Positions 45,901-55,100 of a DNA stretch of 64,000 nt are shown here, one piece after another; the stretch's first letter is position 1, and every line of letters begins with the position of its first letter. The notes beneath the pieces were generated by a model, which was not told the origin of the DNA, made no database searches, and was given only the letters and a program-made list of their open reading frames with translations. Source of the DNA: JAJXZJ01 sp050012855. Its GTDB lineage: Bacteria > Verrucomicrobiota > Verrucomicrobiia > Limisphaerales > J093. Where the stretch lies: contig JBEKGJ010000021.1 in NCBI GenBank assembly GCA_050012855.1, positions 11,411 to 75,410 on the forward strand. Reading direction: 5' to 3'. The translations under genes and the position numbers were made by a program.

Positions 45901-47598
45901 TATTATCCGGGCCTGGAGGCGTTGGTGGACACGGAGGAATGGATGCGCTGGTCCGCCCTCGAACATGCGACCGGCGACTGGGACTCCTACCTCACGCAAA
46001 ACGAGTGGAACATGTTTTGTTACAAGCCAACCAACGGCAAGTGGACCCTCTTAAAGTGGGATTGGAACATCACCCTGGGCAGCAGCGGCTCTTGGGGCCC
46101 CGACGGCAGCAGCCTGTTCGCCATCTCGGATTCGGTGATGAACACGTTCCAGAATTATCCTCCCTACCGGCGGGCCATGCTGCGCGCCTTCCTGGACCTC
46201 GCGAACGGTCCAATGAACAACACGAATGCCGACCCGGTCGTGGACGCGAAATACGCGGCCTTCGCCGCCAACGGCTTGGCCGCGTCCTATGGCGTGCTTG
46301 ATCCGGGCACGGCGGGCCTGAAGGCCTGGATCGCGACCATGCGCACGTCGCTCTTGAGCGCCATCTCCAGCGCGGGCATGGCGAACGTCCCCTTTGGCGT
46401 GACCGGTTCCACCAACCTGGTCACCGGCCTGAATTATATCGTTCTCACCGGCACCGCTCCACTCGAAGTCAGGACCATCAGCGTGAACGGACAGCAATTC
46501 TTCGTCACCTGGACCTCGCCGCGGAACTGGAGCGTCAAGGTGAGCCTGTTTGGCTACAACAACACTTTGTCCATCCAGGGATTGGATTCCTCCGGCAACC
46601 CAGTGACGGGGGCCTCTGCCGTCGTGACGGTCACCGACACCAGCGTCCCGCAGGATTCCACGTACATTCCCTACCCGCAGGCGGGCACGGTTTACTCACA
46701 GAACTTTGACTCGTTGCCGAACCCGGGCGCGACCACGGTGGATTCCGGCAATCCGGTTACCATCAACGGGCTGACCTATTCACTGGCTAATCCATTGGGG
46801 TTCGGCGCGCCGGTCATGACCACGGGAGCAGGTGGGCTTGGACTCCCGTCCACGCTTGCCGGATGGTATGGTCTGGGCGAAACTCAGGCCAAGATGGGCG
46901 CCAGCGCGGGTGATCAAACCACGGGCGGCGTCATCAGCTTCGGCCCTACGACCATCCTCAGCGGCAACCGCGCCCTTGGCTTGCTGGCCACGAGCAGCAC
47001 CGGGCCAACGGCCTTCGGCGTCAAATTCATCAACCAAAGCGGCCTTCCGCTCAACGTGATGAACCTGCAATACACCGGGGAATTGTGGCGGCAGCAAACC
47101 CTGGCGAAGACGATCTCCTTCGGCTATTACCTCGACCCGACCGCCACCAACGCATTCTCGACGAACGTCACGGCGTGGCTGCCAGACCTGGACGTTAGCT
47201 TTCCAGCGGGCCCCGCGGGCGCTCATGACGGCACGGTGCCGGCCAACCAGGAATCCATCGGGGTTACCAACCAACTGATCTCCGAATGGGTGCCCGGCGC
47301 GGCCCTCTGGCTGGTCTGGCAGATGACCGACCCGACTGGCAAAGGACAGGGTTTGGCCATCGATAATCTTTCATTCTCGGCGCTGGCGATCCCAGTCCTG
47401 ACCGCCCAACCGACCCCTGACGGGTTGGCGGTGAGCTGGCCGTCGGCATTCAATGGCTTTACGCTCCAACAGAGCTTCGATTTGAGCCAGCCTGACGGAT
47501 GGACGGGCCTGGGGCTGCCGGTCACGACCAACGGAGGATGGAACTCGGTCACGGTTCCCTTGGGCAGCGCCGTGCAGTTCTTCCGATTGAGGCAATAA
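40000..47598 (+). CDS. Giant secreted PA14 / lamin-tail / CotH-kinase protein
   Basis: A 2532-aa exported protein, the largest in the window. Signal peptide RIVCWLALLAGPGAIVAQ. Domain order: PA14-like (about 150-310, NVNSDDGFLLLLSP), second PA14-like (about 425-590, GAYTFWIASDDTSSLFLS), Ig-like (about 597-680, PAFQWQENGTNLVGATNAT), a big-Ig-like segment, a DUF1349/LamG-like domain (about 785-965), three lamin-tail domains (about 977-1100, 1139-1250, 1268-1400, each starting xxINEFLxNP or SEIMYTP-like and containing VELYN), a carbohydrate-binding-like segment (about 1465-1600), and a CotH-like domain (about 1765-2100, MNWKVPDDDLMFG, RRYYVLYVNGNRHGPLMED). CotH proteins are atypical protein kinases in spore formers; activity here is unproven. 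The tail ends AVQFFRLRQ, the shared C-terminal module. ATG 40018 is an alternative start. Confidence 0.88.
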   Translation: MHLSRIMLKRIVCWLALLAGPGAIVAQVPLPPTAIPAGTVNTNDLGFLVRTVGIDWPGAGGNAWMNSVANMELALGPVTTNTGPSQLPSAGNAIDPTTGYYATNCANFLGNKNPRIASMLAEQGTGTTGCIIPSDSNGFWVLDAKNFVYPYINCDANGPPTVGNGVFNSPQYPHNYFPGVPTCADPNKGNNWESIACSFMGYLYLPAGSTTLNVNSDDGFLLLLSPLPNPWDARGLVTVGEFDGGRGSATTTMSVNAPQAGWYTVRLDFEQGAGGIVCELFSTDSGGNNVLVNDTTAKTALRAYSTPDTFPNAYPISLSPANGTQFPPDAPPQSVSVALQDGTQDQITNILAVKINGVAMTALSVSNTPSFTPNGQPLGKITWVSASSSAMPPLSLNQTVPIEVDYKNSQGVTTNLVWNIVTAGTNGVYRELWLDLNQSLGNTLLALTNTLYNPAWPNSPDPAYTEVFTSFQTGINTGMSWYGQRLRTYIVPPTTGAYTFWIASDDTSSLFLSSDQNPANEQLIAYVASATGAGQFNAQANQQSAPISLVAGQRYYLEAIMQNGTDGDNCSVQWQLPNGMIESPIPGNRMEVDYAPSIIVQPTNTTVVEATPANFAVTVSTFKLPAFQWQENGTNLVGATNATLTLSAVPLTLSGAGFDCVASNYLGSVTSLVATLTVTRDTNPPTLVSAYNIGLTNVTIGFSKPVSLATATNLAHYSISPAITVRGAAMVDSQTVALFVSPLSLGTNYLVTVNGVQDLASSPNTIASNSQISFVASSFAPASIGQPSPSGSTTFAANGLDVTSGGAIGGTADAAQFNYLVQSGNFDYRVRVQGLSLSNPWAKAGLMARAGLDPGSTFAAVFATPSIANCFFDSRPSEGAGDSTSGSFPVNYPNTWLRLKRSANQFTGYASFDGTNWVQLGTASLTANPVYLGLVVASQNSSAAALAQFRDFGNVVGGVIGNFILPYEPLGPSSRRTQLAFSEIMYTPAPRGDGLNTEYLEIYNSNPWWDDISGYQLAGQIQYAFPSNTVIPGGGFLVVAAAPADVQAAYGITNVAGPYSKSLKKGGEIQLLNDVGGIVLNLTYTNKLPWPAGAHGTGHSIVLARPTYGEADPRAWALSDIVGGSPGGPEAYRPSPLRNVVINEFLANPADGQSGYVELYNHSPAAVDVSGCVLTDDATTNRCVLPANTVISAGGYLAIDQGQLGFGLSPAGGLLLFKNPDGSRVEDAVTYDAQGRGISAGRWPDGGDDFYPLEQTTPGASNGPILIGDIVINELMYRPISNNDDDQYVELFNQGTNTVDLAGWQFVDGINFAIPSGTVIAPGGYLVVARNQTNLFAKYPQLSAANTVGDFSGKLPHKGGRLALARPDYYVTSTNGVPTTNSILAVEDEVSYQTGGRWGQWAHGGGSSLELINPKTNHRLAYNWADSDETGKSVWTNLTFTGLLDNGANYGNSIDIVQVGMLDVGEALVDNLVFQSGTTGPNLIQNGGFENGMQGWEVEGDHITSGLETSAGLGGYQSAQSLHLRATDGMWTGLNSVEAALTANSLGSGAKATLSLAGRWLHGSPFVLLRVRGNWIELTGALPVPANLGTPGLPNSQATTQPAPAIFEVQHSPAIPAANQAVVVTARFHDLNGFQPKLLYRVDSQVNPTPGYITLAMNDNGTGGDALAGDGIYSATIPARAAGTVVAFLVQAVDSATGAKAVFPQVLNDNSGLPRECVVVFGDPIPAGTFGHWHLWLTQNWINHWVNQAGLGNGNSDATLVDGGGRIIYNVGGHYAGSPYHQYTGSPVGTVGGMNWKVPDDDLMFGSATLNKQHVPGNGPLDDNTLQREQASFWMARKLGMHWNYRRYYVLYVNGNRHGPLMEDSQTPDGDMINEYVPNDNNGFLYKNNGWFEFQPLPPLGSGLGFDNQSWSTLDKFTTTINGASGQPKLARYRWNYWIRQYPDSPNNFTNVYALVNAANVSSSSASYYPGLEALVDTEEWMRWSALEHATGDWDSYLTQNEWNMFCYKPTNGKWTLLKWDWNITLGSSGSWGPDGSSLFAISDSVMNTFQNYPPYRRAMLRAFLDLANGPMNNTNADPVVDAKYAAFAANGLAASYGVLDPGTAGLKAWIATMRTSLLSAISSAGMANVPFGVTGSTNLVTGLNYIVLTGTAPLEVRTISVNGQQFFVTWTSPRNWSVKVSLFGYNNTLSIQGLDSSGNPVTGASAVVTVTDTSVPQDSTYIPYPQAGTVYSQNFDSLPNPGATTVDSGNPVTINGLTYSLANPLGFGAPVMTTGAGGLGLPSTLAGWYGLGETQAKMGASAGDQTTGGVISFGPTTILSGNRALGLLATSSTGPTAFGVKFINQSGLPLNVMNLQYTGELWRQQTLAKTISFGYYLDPTATNAFSTNVTAWLPDLDVSFPAGPAGAHDGTVPANQESIGVTNQLISEWVPGAALWLVWQMTDPTGKGQGLAIDNLSFSALAIPVLTAQPTPDGLAVSWPSAFNGFTLQQSFDLSQPDGWTGLGLPVTTNGGWNSVTVPLGSAVQFFRLRQ

Positions 47599-47795
47599 CG
47601 GCGCCCTGCGCGCGTGGGTTCCACTGATGTTCGTTTTGGTGTGGCGGCCGAGGTGGCGGTGTCTTCCCCCCAGAACACCAGGCCTTGCCGAACCAGCATC
47701 GCGGCGGCAAGCCAACCGCCGTCCATTGATTGTCTTGATACAGAACTGGGGATTATCAATGTGACGGATGCAGCGAAGGGAGCTAGGATGCTCCC

Positions 47796-48251
47796 ATGAA
47801 AACGAAGCCAAAAACAGCGTCGGTCAAACCCACCACCATCATCCGCAATGTCCTTCAATTGTGTCTGCTCCTGTCCGTGGGACTGTTCCTGTCCGCCTGC
47901 AAGCAGGAGGTGAAGGACGTGAAGGCGGCCAAGGGCAACGATCCCACCGGCGTCTATACCCTGGTCACCGTCAACGGGAACCAATTGCCCGCCACCGTGT
48001 CTCACGAAGGGGCGGTGCTCCAGGTTCGTTCGGGCAGTTTCACGATCAACGCCGACGGAACCTGCGGCAGCAAGATGACCTTCATCCCGCCTGGGGGCCG
48101 CGAGGCCACCGTCGAGGTCAGCGCGACCTACACCCGCGAGGGATCCAAGCTAAACATGCAGTGGAAGAATGCCGGCACGACCACCGGCAACCTCGAGGGC
48201 AACACCTTCACGATGGAAAACGAGGGGATGATGTTCGCCTACAAGAAGTGA
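47796..48251 (+). CDS. Small putative lipoprotein
   Basis: A 151-aa protein with a basic leader, a hydrophobic stretch and a good lipobox, LFLSAC, so it should be anchored by a lipidated Cys. The mature part is about 115 aa of predicted beta structure (TGVYTLVTVNGNQLPATVSHE, GTCGSKMTFIPP, TYTREGSKLNMQWKNAGTT). The strand pattern recalls small lipocalin- or META-like lipoproteins, but I do not recognise a named family. It stands alone between the giant CotH-domain gene and a convergent lipoprotein gene. Confidence 0.65.
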   Translation: MKTKPKTASVKPTTIIRNVLQLCLLLSVGLFLSACKQEVKDVKAAKGNDPTGVYTLVTVNGNQLPATVSHEGAVLQVRSGSFTINADGTCGSKMTFIPPGGREATVEVSATYTREGSKLNMQWKNAGTTTGNLEGNTFTMENEGMMFAYKK

Positions 48252-48327
48252 ATCCCGATCCGACGGAAAAGGGGAGGCAAAGTCAAAGTATCCATAATCA
48301 AGAACTGACCCCACTGTCATACGAGCT

Positions 48328-48762
48328 TCATCTCTTCTCTTCGAATTTGCCAGTTTGCTCGTCTCGGTAGAAAATGAGCGTGGTAATGTGATTGGACGGA
48401 ATTCTTCGCTCTCGCGCATCGTCCTCCAATACGCGGTCGCCATAATCATATACCTGCATAACTACCTGGTTGGTGGAAGCCCACTGCACGTCCGTGGTCA
48501 AGTCTCCTCCGACAAACTTGTAGGTATGTGAAAAAAGAGTGACTGCGTTTGTGTAAGGACCACGCCTGATCCATACCTCGAGCAGCTTCTTCGTCCTCTC
48601 GGTATATGCCCGACCGTATGCACCGTGAATCGTGAGGCACAACCGGGTGTCTTCATCTGGAGATGGAATGCCCGGGGCACCGGTACTGACGTAAGTGCGG
48701 CTGCAACCCCCACTCACGAGCGCGACGGCTACGAAGATAGGGAATGTCGGCGCGCATTTCAT
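48328..48762 (-). CDS. Small exported protein, possible lipoprotein
   Basis: A 144-aa protein of unknown function. The leader MKCAPTFPIFVAVALVSGGC ends in a Cys that may be lipidated, although the lipobox (SGGC) is not canonical. The mature part contains DEDTRLCLTIHGAYGRAYTERTK, WIRRGPYTNAVTLFSHTYKF and VYDYGDRVLEDDARE. The frame is open much further upstream but only through the divergent promoter region, so ATG 48762 is chosen. Lower GC than its neighbours suggests possible foreign origin. Confidence 0.6.
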   Translation of the reverse strand: MKCAPTFPIFVAVALVSGGCSRTYVSTGAPGIPSPDEDTRLCLTIHGAYGRAYTERTKKLLEVWIRRGPYTNAVTLFSHTYKFVGGDLTTDVQWASTNQVVMQVYDYGDRVLEDDARERRIPSNHITTLIFYRDEQTGKFEEKR

Positions 48763-48998
48763 GGTTCCAAGTGTTGCTTTTCCACCGCTTGTGTCGGGAA
48801 CAGGGCGAACGCGCCGCATCGTAGCAGAGCTGCCAGTTGACACAAGCCGGGAAATCAGTCCGTTCAATGATGAGCGGTGGACCGCCGGGCCACGACAGGC
48901 TCCCGGCCGTCCAACGGTCGCCGGGCCACCCCGAAGCAGCCGTAACGGCAGCGTTGACTTGGCGCCCGCGTTTTGTAGTCTTGGCCCCGATAACCTGT

Positions 48999-49994
48999 AT
49001 GCGCACGGCATCTTTTCTCCCAGTTCTGTTGCTCGCCTCAACCTGCCTCCTGGCACCGCCGTTTCGCGCCCGCTCGGCAACGCTCGAGTCGGCGACTGGG
49101 CCGCTGAAACTCACACTGGATGACCAGGCGGCCCTGACGACGATCAGCTTCAACGGCCAGCCGGTCATCGAATACGCCTTCGGAACCAACCGTTTCAAAC
49201 CGTGCGTTCACGCGCTCCATTCGCTGAAGGGCGACAACGTGCTGATTGATTGGCCGCCCGACCACGTCCACCACCACGGCCTGATGTACGCCATCACCGT
49301 CAACGGCATCAATTTCTGGGAGGAACAGACCGACCCCGGTGTGCAGCGGGCCATCGGTTTGCCCGGCCGGGATCTGGGCACCAACGTGGACGGGCTCCCC
49401 AAGGCGGTGCTCACCCAGACGATTCACTGGGTGGCTCAGAGCAACCGCTTTCTCGCGGACACGCAACCCGTCGCGCTGTTGATCGAGCAACGACGTTTGA
49501 CGCTGACGGTGAATGAAAAGGCGGGCGAGGTCGCGGTGGAATGGCAGGGCGATTTCGAGGTCGGTCCCGGCGCGGACCAAGTCACGCTCACGGGCAAGCC
49601 GTACCATGGGCTCGGTTTGCGGTTCATTCATGAGTTCGATCATGTCGCCAAGCGGCTCAACTCGGGTGGATTAGGCTACCTGCCGGCCGGCGGGGACGAG
49701 GTCACGCCGTCGGTTTGGAGCGCGATGATTCAGAATGTCAACGGTCGCGATCTGACCGTGTCCATGCACAAGGATCCCTTAAATGCCGGGGCGAGCACGT
49801 TCTTCAGCATGCTCAACGGGTTCGCCTACCTCTCCGCCACCCAGGCGCTGGACAAACAGCCGCTGGCCTACCGCCGGGGCGCCAAGTTCCGTTTGCGCTA
49901 CCTGGTCACCGTGACCACGTCGGCGCTTACGGCCGACCAACTCGAGGCCCGGCATCGGGCCTGGCGGATGGCGTTGCGGCGGCCGTCGTCGTAA
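48999..49994 (+). CDS. Secreted DUF6807 (PmoA-like) family protein
   Basis: A 331-aa exported protein with a signal peptide (FLPVLLLASTCLLAPPFRARSA). The mature domain has the family's markers: FNGQPVIEYAFGTNRFKPCVHAL, PPDHVHHHGLMYAITVNGINFWEE with its His cluster, and the C-terminal KFRLRYLVTVT. Proteins of this group are labelled methane-oxygenase PmoA by name transfer, but those I know of sit in sugar-use regions of planctomycetes and verrucomicrobia, and no oxygenase role is supported here. It is followed 7 nt later by a pseudopilin gene and then an exported Gfo/Idh/MocA protein, a plausible co-transcribed set. Confidence 0.8.
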   Translation: MRTASFLPVLLLASTCLLAPPFRARSATLESATGPLKLTLDDQAALTTISFNGQPVIEYAFGTNRFKPCVHALHSLKGDNVLIDWPPDHVHHHGLMYAITVNGINFWEEQTDPGVQRAIGLPGRDLGTNVDGLPKAVLTQTIHWVAQSNRFLADTQPVALLIEQRRLTLTVNEKAGEVAVEWQGDFEVGPGADQVTLTGKPYHGLGLRFIHEFDHVAKRLNSGGLGYLPAGGDEVTPSVWSAMIQNVNGRDLTVSMHKDPLNAGASTFFSMLNGFAYLSATQALDKQPLAYRRGAKFRLRYLVTVTTSALTADQLEARHRAWRMALRRPSS

Positions 49995-50001
49995 GCACCG
50001 C

Positions 50002-50793
50002 ATGCATCCCTTCCCGATCATCGGGCCGGCCAACCGGGTGCGTGGGCGGGGGTTCACTCTCATCGAACTGCTGGTGGTGATTGCCATCATCGCCATCCTG
50101 GCCGGGCTGTTGCTGCCCGCGCTCGGCAAGGCAAAGCAACAGGCCCTGGCCACGGCCTGCCTCAACAATCTGCGGCAGATGGCGCTCGCCACCCGCCTCT
50201 ACGCCGACGACAACGACGGACGGTTCTGCTTCACCTTCCAGGTGCGCGGCAACAACGTCACCCGCCGGGCCTGGTTCAACTTTCTACAGCCCTACCAACA
50301 GTCCACCAACCTGCTGCTCTGCCCGGTGCGCAGCGCCAAGTTCAAGGAGTTCCTGCAAAACTACCCGAGCGACGCGGGCGACAAGGCCATCTCGAACTAC
50401 GGCATGAATTTCCGTCTCGGTGGCTGCGACTGGCCGGGCGTTTGGGATGTGAAGGACTGGCCGCCGGTTCGCGAAACGGCGGTGCGCAACCCGGTCGCCA
50501 CCGTCTTCCTGACCGATGCGGGCACCAAACCCCTGAACACAACCGACCCAAACAAATGCGTGACGGTCGCGTCGCCGGAGAAGCCCGGCTGCTGGATTGT
50601 CCACGACCCCGGCAACGACGCGCCCAACACGGGCGGCGTGACCTCCGACGACCCGAACTGGGGCGGGCCGCATCCGCGCCACACCGGCCGCAGCGCCGTC
50701 ATGTTCGCCGACAGCCACGCCGAGAGTCTCCGGCCCGCGCGCTGGTACTGGTCGGGCACGCCGTGGCTGAAACCCGACCTCGGTGGTCAGTAA
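50002..50793 (+). CDS. Type II secretion-like pseudopilin, H-X9-DG class
   Basis: A 263-aa protein. The leader is MHPFPIIGPANRVRGRG, then FTLIELLVVIAIIAILAGLL, then GKAKQQALATACLNNLRQMAL, the same type of N terminus as the gene at 29685-30503. The globular part contains NYGMNFRLGGCDWPG and TVFLTDAGTKP, and the C-terminal HTGRSAVMFADSHAESLRP corresponds to the H-X9-DG element, with DS in place of DG. It starts 7 nt after the DUF6807 gene, which suggests an operon. Function is unknown beyond envelope anchoring through the prepilin helix. Confidence 0.88.
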   Translation: MHPFPIIGPANRVRGRGFTLIELLVVIAIIAILAGLLLPALGKAKQQALATACLNNLRQMALATRLYADDNDGRFCFTFQVRGNNVTRRAWFNFLQPYQQSTNLLLCPVRSAKFKEFLQNYPSDAGDKAISNYGMNFRLGGCDWPGVWDVKDWPPVRETAVRNPVATVFLTDAGTKPLNTTDPNKCVTVASPEKPGCWIVHDPGNDAPNTGGVTSDDPNWGGPHPRHTGRSAVMFADSHAESLRPARWYWSGTPWLKPDLGGQ

Positions 50794-50866
50794 CTCCCGG
50801 CGCCTGCGTCCATTTTTTCAAAGGCAACAACCGACTTTTCCAAACACAACCCTCAATGCCAACCTT

Positions 50867-52153
50867 ATGAACACTGCAACGCAAACCCCGTTGACCGCCG
50901 CGCCGCGCCGGTTAAACCGCCGTCAATTCATCCGGTCCAGCTCCCGTCTGGCGGCCGCCGGCGCGTTGGCCGCGCCGTTCATCGCGCCACGCAGCGTGCT
51001 GGGCGCGAACGAGCGATTGGGCGTCGGGCTGATTGGCGTCGGCGGCCGCGGGCACTCCCACCTCGATGTCGTGATGGGCATGATCAGCCACGGTGAAAAC
51101 CTGCAGATCGTGGGGATCAGCGACGCCTATGGCCCGCGCCGCCGCCAGGCCGCCGAGCAGGCGAAAGCGAAGGCCTGCGCCAGCCATCATGAGTTGCTCG
51201 CCGACCCGGCGGTGGACGTGGTCCTCATCGCGACCCCCGACCGCCTGCACGTGCCGCAGGCGCTGGACGCCATCCGCGCCGGCAAGGACGTCTATTGCGA
51301 GAAGCCGATGGGCCATTGGAGCCAGTTCGACCTCAGCAAAAAGTTTTACGAGGAGACGGTCAAACTCAAGCGCGTCGTCCAGGTTGGCAACCAGGGCAAC
51401 TCGAACGCCGCCTGGCACAAAGTGTCCGAACTGATCCAGCAGGGTGCGATCGGCCGGCCCCAGCATGTCCAGGCTGGCTACTATCGCTACGGCGACTGGG
51501 GCGAGCGCATGCCGATTCCCGACGCGAACGCCAAACCGGGGCCGGACCTGGACTGGGAGGCGTTTCTGGGCGACGCGCCCAAAGTGCCGTTCACCGTGGA
51601 CCGGTTTTTCAGTTGGCGGAAGTATCTCGATTACGCGGGCGGTCCGTGCACCGATCTTTTCCCGCACGTCCTGACGCCGTTCATCAGCCTGCTGGGGCTC
51701 AAGTTTCCGTCCCTGGTCACGGGTTCCGGCGGCATTTACAAATTCGACACCTACGATCGCGAAGTGCCGGACACGTTCAACATGTGCGTGGAATATCCGC
51801 AGCGGCTCTCGATCGCCCTGGTCTGCACGCTGGCGAACGAGTATCCGACCGAGCCGGCGATCCGCGGCGACGAGGGCACCATCACGTTCCAGGGGCCGGC
51901 GTTCGAAGGCGGATTCGACAGCGTCACGCTAATCCCGCGCCAGGGCGAACGCCAGGTCATCCCCGGCTCCAAACCCAACACGACGCTGCTGCACTGGCAG
52001 AACTTCCTCGAATGTGTCCGCAGCCGCGCCAAACCGGTGAGCGATGTTGAATTCGGCTTCCACGTCCAGGCGGCGATGAACATGGCGATGCTGGCTTATT
52101 TGAAGAAGAAGGTCACCACCTTTGACGAGGCCGCCCAACAAATCGTGATCTGA
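50867..52153 (+). CDS. Tat-exported Gfo/Idh/MocA family oxidoreductase
   Basis: A 428-aa protein with a twin-arginine signal (LNRRQFIRSSSRLAAAGALA) for folded, cofactor-loaded export. The NAD(P)-binding Rossmann domain starts LGVGLIGVGGRGHSHLDVV and continues with VDVVLIATPDRLHVPQALDA and the family motif GKDVYCEKPMGHW. The C-terminal domain holds the conserved DLFPHVLTPFISLLGLKFPS segment. It probably oxidises or epimerises a sugar or inositol in the periplasm; substrate unknown. This is typical for planctomycetes and verrucomicrobia. ATG 50867 places the Tat motif at the N terminus. It may form a unit with the upstream pseudopilin and DUF6807 genes. Confidence 0.9.
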   Translation: MNTATQTPLTAAPRRLNRRQFIRSSSRLAAAGALAAPFIAPRSVLGANERLGVGLIGVGGRGHSHLDVVMGMISHGENLQIVGISDAYGPRRRQAAEQAKAKACASHHELLADPAVDVVLIATPDRLHVPQALDAIRAGKDVYCEKPMGHWSQFDLSKKFYEETVKLKRVVQVGNQGNSNAAWHKVSELIQQGAIGRPQHVQAGYYRYGDWGERMPIPDANAKPGPDLDWEAFLGDAPKVPFTVDRFFSWRKYLDYAGGPCTDLFPHVLTPFISLLGLKFPSLVTGSGGIYKFDTYDREVPDTFNMCVEYPQRLSIALVCTLANEYPTEPAIRGDEGTITFQGPAFEGGFDSVTLIPRQGERQVIPGSKPNTTLLHWQNFLECVRSRAKPVSDVEFGFHVQAAMNMAMLAYLKKKVTTFDEAAQQIVI

Positions 52154-52178
52154 CGCCGGGCCACGCTTCTGTCGGCGT

Positions 52179-55100
52179 TCAGCGGGTGCGGGGCTGGCCG
52201 GCGCGCCGCACGCGCAGCGAAAAACCGTGGCCGTTCTCGAACGGCTCGACCGTCGCCTCGACCTCGAGCACGGGATGGCGCACCGCGGCCAGTCCGTAGC
52301 TGCGATAGGTGGCCGCGAACAACTCCGTTTCCACCAGGCCCGTCCAGTCGGCTAGCGTGAGAAATTTCATCGGCTCGCCGGTGATCTGGTGGTGGGTGCG
52401 CTGCTCGACGACGAGGCCGCAGGTCACGACCTGCTCACCGATGTGCCGGCCCAGCCGGGCCACGGGACAATAGGTGTCCCACGCAATACTGGAATGCAGT
52501 TCGAGCGGGTGGCCGCTCGCCGGAAAGCCGAGCAGTTCCGCCTCCCACAGGAGCCGCTGGTGGCGGGTGGGCTCGACCAGTTCCCCTGGCGGAACACGCG
52601 CGGTGTCATCGCCGACTTGCGCTATTTCCCGCAGCCAGCCCTGGCCGGCCTCCGCCGCCGCACCGGACGCCTGGCCCAGTTGCTGCACTTCCCAAAACTG
52701 CGCCGTGCGGCTCCGCCCGAAGCCATCGAACGCCCCGACGCGCAGCAGGGACTCCATTTCCTCGCGGCCGGGCGCGACGCGCCGGTGGAAATCCGCCAGG
52801 GACGCAAAGTCGCCGCGACCGTGTTCCTCCAGCAGGCGTTCGCGGGTGCGGGCCGTCAGTCCGTTGAGACGCGTCAGCGGGACGCGGATGGCGCCGCCTT
52901 CGACGGTGAACTGCGGCCCGGGCTGGTTGACCGTGGGCGGCCGTAGCGGGATGCCGAGCCGGTGGCATTCGAGAACGTAAACCAGGGGATGATAGAAACC
53001 TTTGCCGTTCGAGAGCACGGCCGCCATGAATTCGACCGGGTAATAGCGCTTCAGCCAGGCGCTTTGATAGGCCTCGACGCCATAGGCCGTGCTGTGGGCC
53101 TTACAGAAGGCGTAGCCGGCAAAGCCGCGCACCAGTTCCCAGACTTCGGCGATCAGGGGCTCCGCGTGGCCGCGCGTGCGGGCGCAGGCGAAAAATTCCC
53201 GCTGGATGTCCGCGATGACCGCCTCCTGGCGCTTGCCCAGCGCGCGGCGCAGCACGTCGGCCCGGCCCGGCGCCAGACCGGCGAACGCCTCGCAAATCTG
53301 CAGAATGTGTTCTTCATACACCACCAGTCCGAAGGTGCTGCGCAAACAATCCGCCAGCGACGGGTGCGGGTAGGTGACCGGTTCGAGGCCTTGATAGCGG
53401 CGGGTGAACGCGCGTTTTTTGCCCTCATTGGCCGCGCCGGGACGGATGACGCTGACGATGGCGATCAGGCCGTCAATCTCACGCACGTGGCACTGCCGGC
53501 TCAGGCCGATCATGGCCGGCGATTCGATGTGATGCACCGCGCGGGCGCCGCCGCCGGCGATCATGTCCCACACGTTCGCGTCCTGCCACGGTTCGAGCGA
53601 TTCGAGGTCCACCGTCACGCCGCGCCGGGCCAGGGACGCCTTGGCATCGCGCATCGCCGCCAGTCCGCCCTGGGCCAGGATGTCCATTTTGACCAGGCCG
53701 ATGGCTTCGACGGAATCCATGTCGAAATGGGTGGTTGGCCGGCCCGTGCCGGACGTGAAGGTGGGCGTCAACGCGTGCATGGACTGGCGCGAGAGCACCA
53801 CGCCGCACGGGTGCATCTTGGCGTAACGCGGGACGCCGTCGAGGAACGCCGCCATCTGCAGGGCGGTGCGATAGGGTTCCTCCTGCACGGGCAGGTCGTT
53901 GCATTCCGGATTTTGCGCGAGCGCCGCCGTGATGTCGCCGGCGCTGGTCCAGGGAAAGTGTTCGGTGAACCGCCGGACCTGGTATTCGGAGACGCCCAGC
54001 ACCTTCGCCACGTCCGCCACCGCGCTGCGGGCCTGGAAGGTGGAAAATCCGCCGACCACCGCCGTGTGCGCGGCGCCGTATTTCGCGAAGATCAGGTCCA
54101 CCACGTCGTCCTTCCGGTCATGCGCGAAATCCACGTCAATGTCGGGCAGCTTGTTGAGCCGCATCCGCTCCCGGTTCAGGAAACGGCGGAAGTAGAGGTC
54201 GAAACGGAGGGGGCACACGCCCGAGATGCCCAGGCAATAGCACACCAGCGAATCCGCCGCGCTGCCGCGCGTGATCCATTCGATGCCCCGCTGCCGGCAC
54301 GCCTGCAACAGGTCCCAGACCACCAGGAAATATTCCGCATAACCGACCTCGGCGATGATCCCCAGTTCCTCCTCGATCTGCGGCATGATCCGGGTCGCGC
54401 GCTCCCGATACCGCCGTTGTGCGCCCGCCAGCACCAGCCGGCACAGAAAGGCCGCGGGCGTCAGACCGTCCGGGGCGGCAAAGGCCGGAAACTGGGGCGC
54501 CGCCGCCCGCAGTTGAAAGGTGCAGCGGTCCGCCAGTTCCCGGGTGAACGCCGGCAGCCGCGGCCGCGACCGGAAAAAATCCTGCGCTTCCGCCGGGGTG
54601 CGGAAATGAAAGTCGCCCGACAACCGCTTGGCCGGATGCGCCTGGCGCAGCAGTGTCCGGGTGCGGATGGATTGGACGATGTCGAACTTGATCCGGTCGC
54701 CGGACCCGGCATAACGGACCGCCGGCAGCCACAGCGCCGGATCCGTCGTCGGCGCGTCATCGCCCGTTACGGCCCGGTAGAAGCGGTCGGGAAAAAACTC
54801 CGCCAACCCCGTGACGGCGCTGGCGGCGATCAGGCCGTCGGTCAATCCGTCCAGTTGCGCGCGGCGCAAGGCCACGCGGCGGACGGCGGCTTCGGCGTCG
54901 GCCGCGTCGTCGTCGGGTTGGGCGCGTTCCCGGGACAGAAGCCGGCAAAGGCTGGCGTAGCCGGTGGCGTTTTCGACGTAGAGCCAGGCCGGCTGCCCGT
55001 CAATTTCGATTTCCGCGCCAACGATGGGTTTGATGCCGGCAGCCTCCGCCCGCAGGCAGAATTCGACTGCGCCATGCAGGTTGCCGGCATCGGTGAGGGC

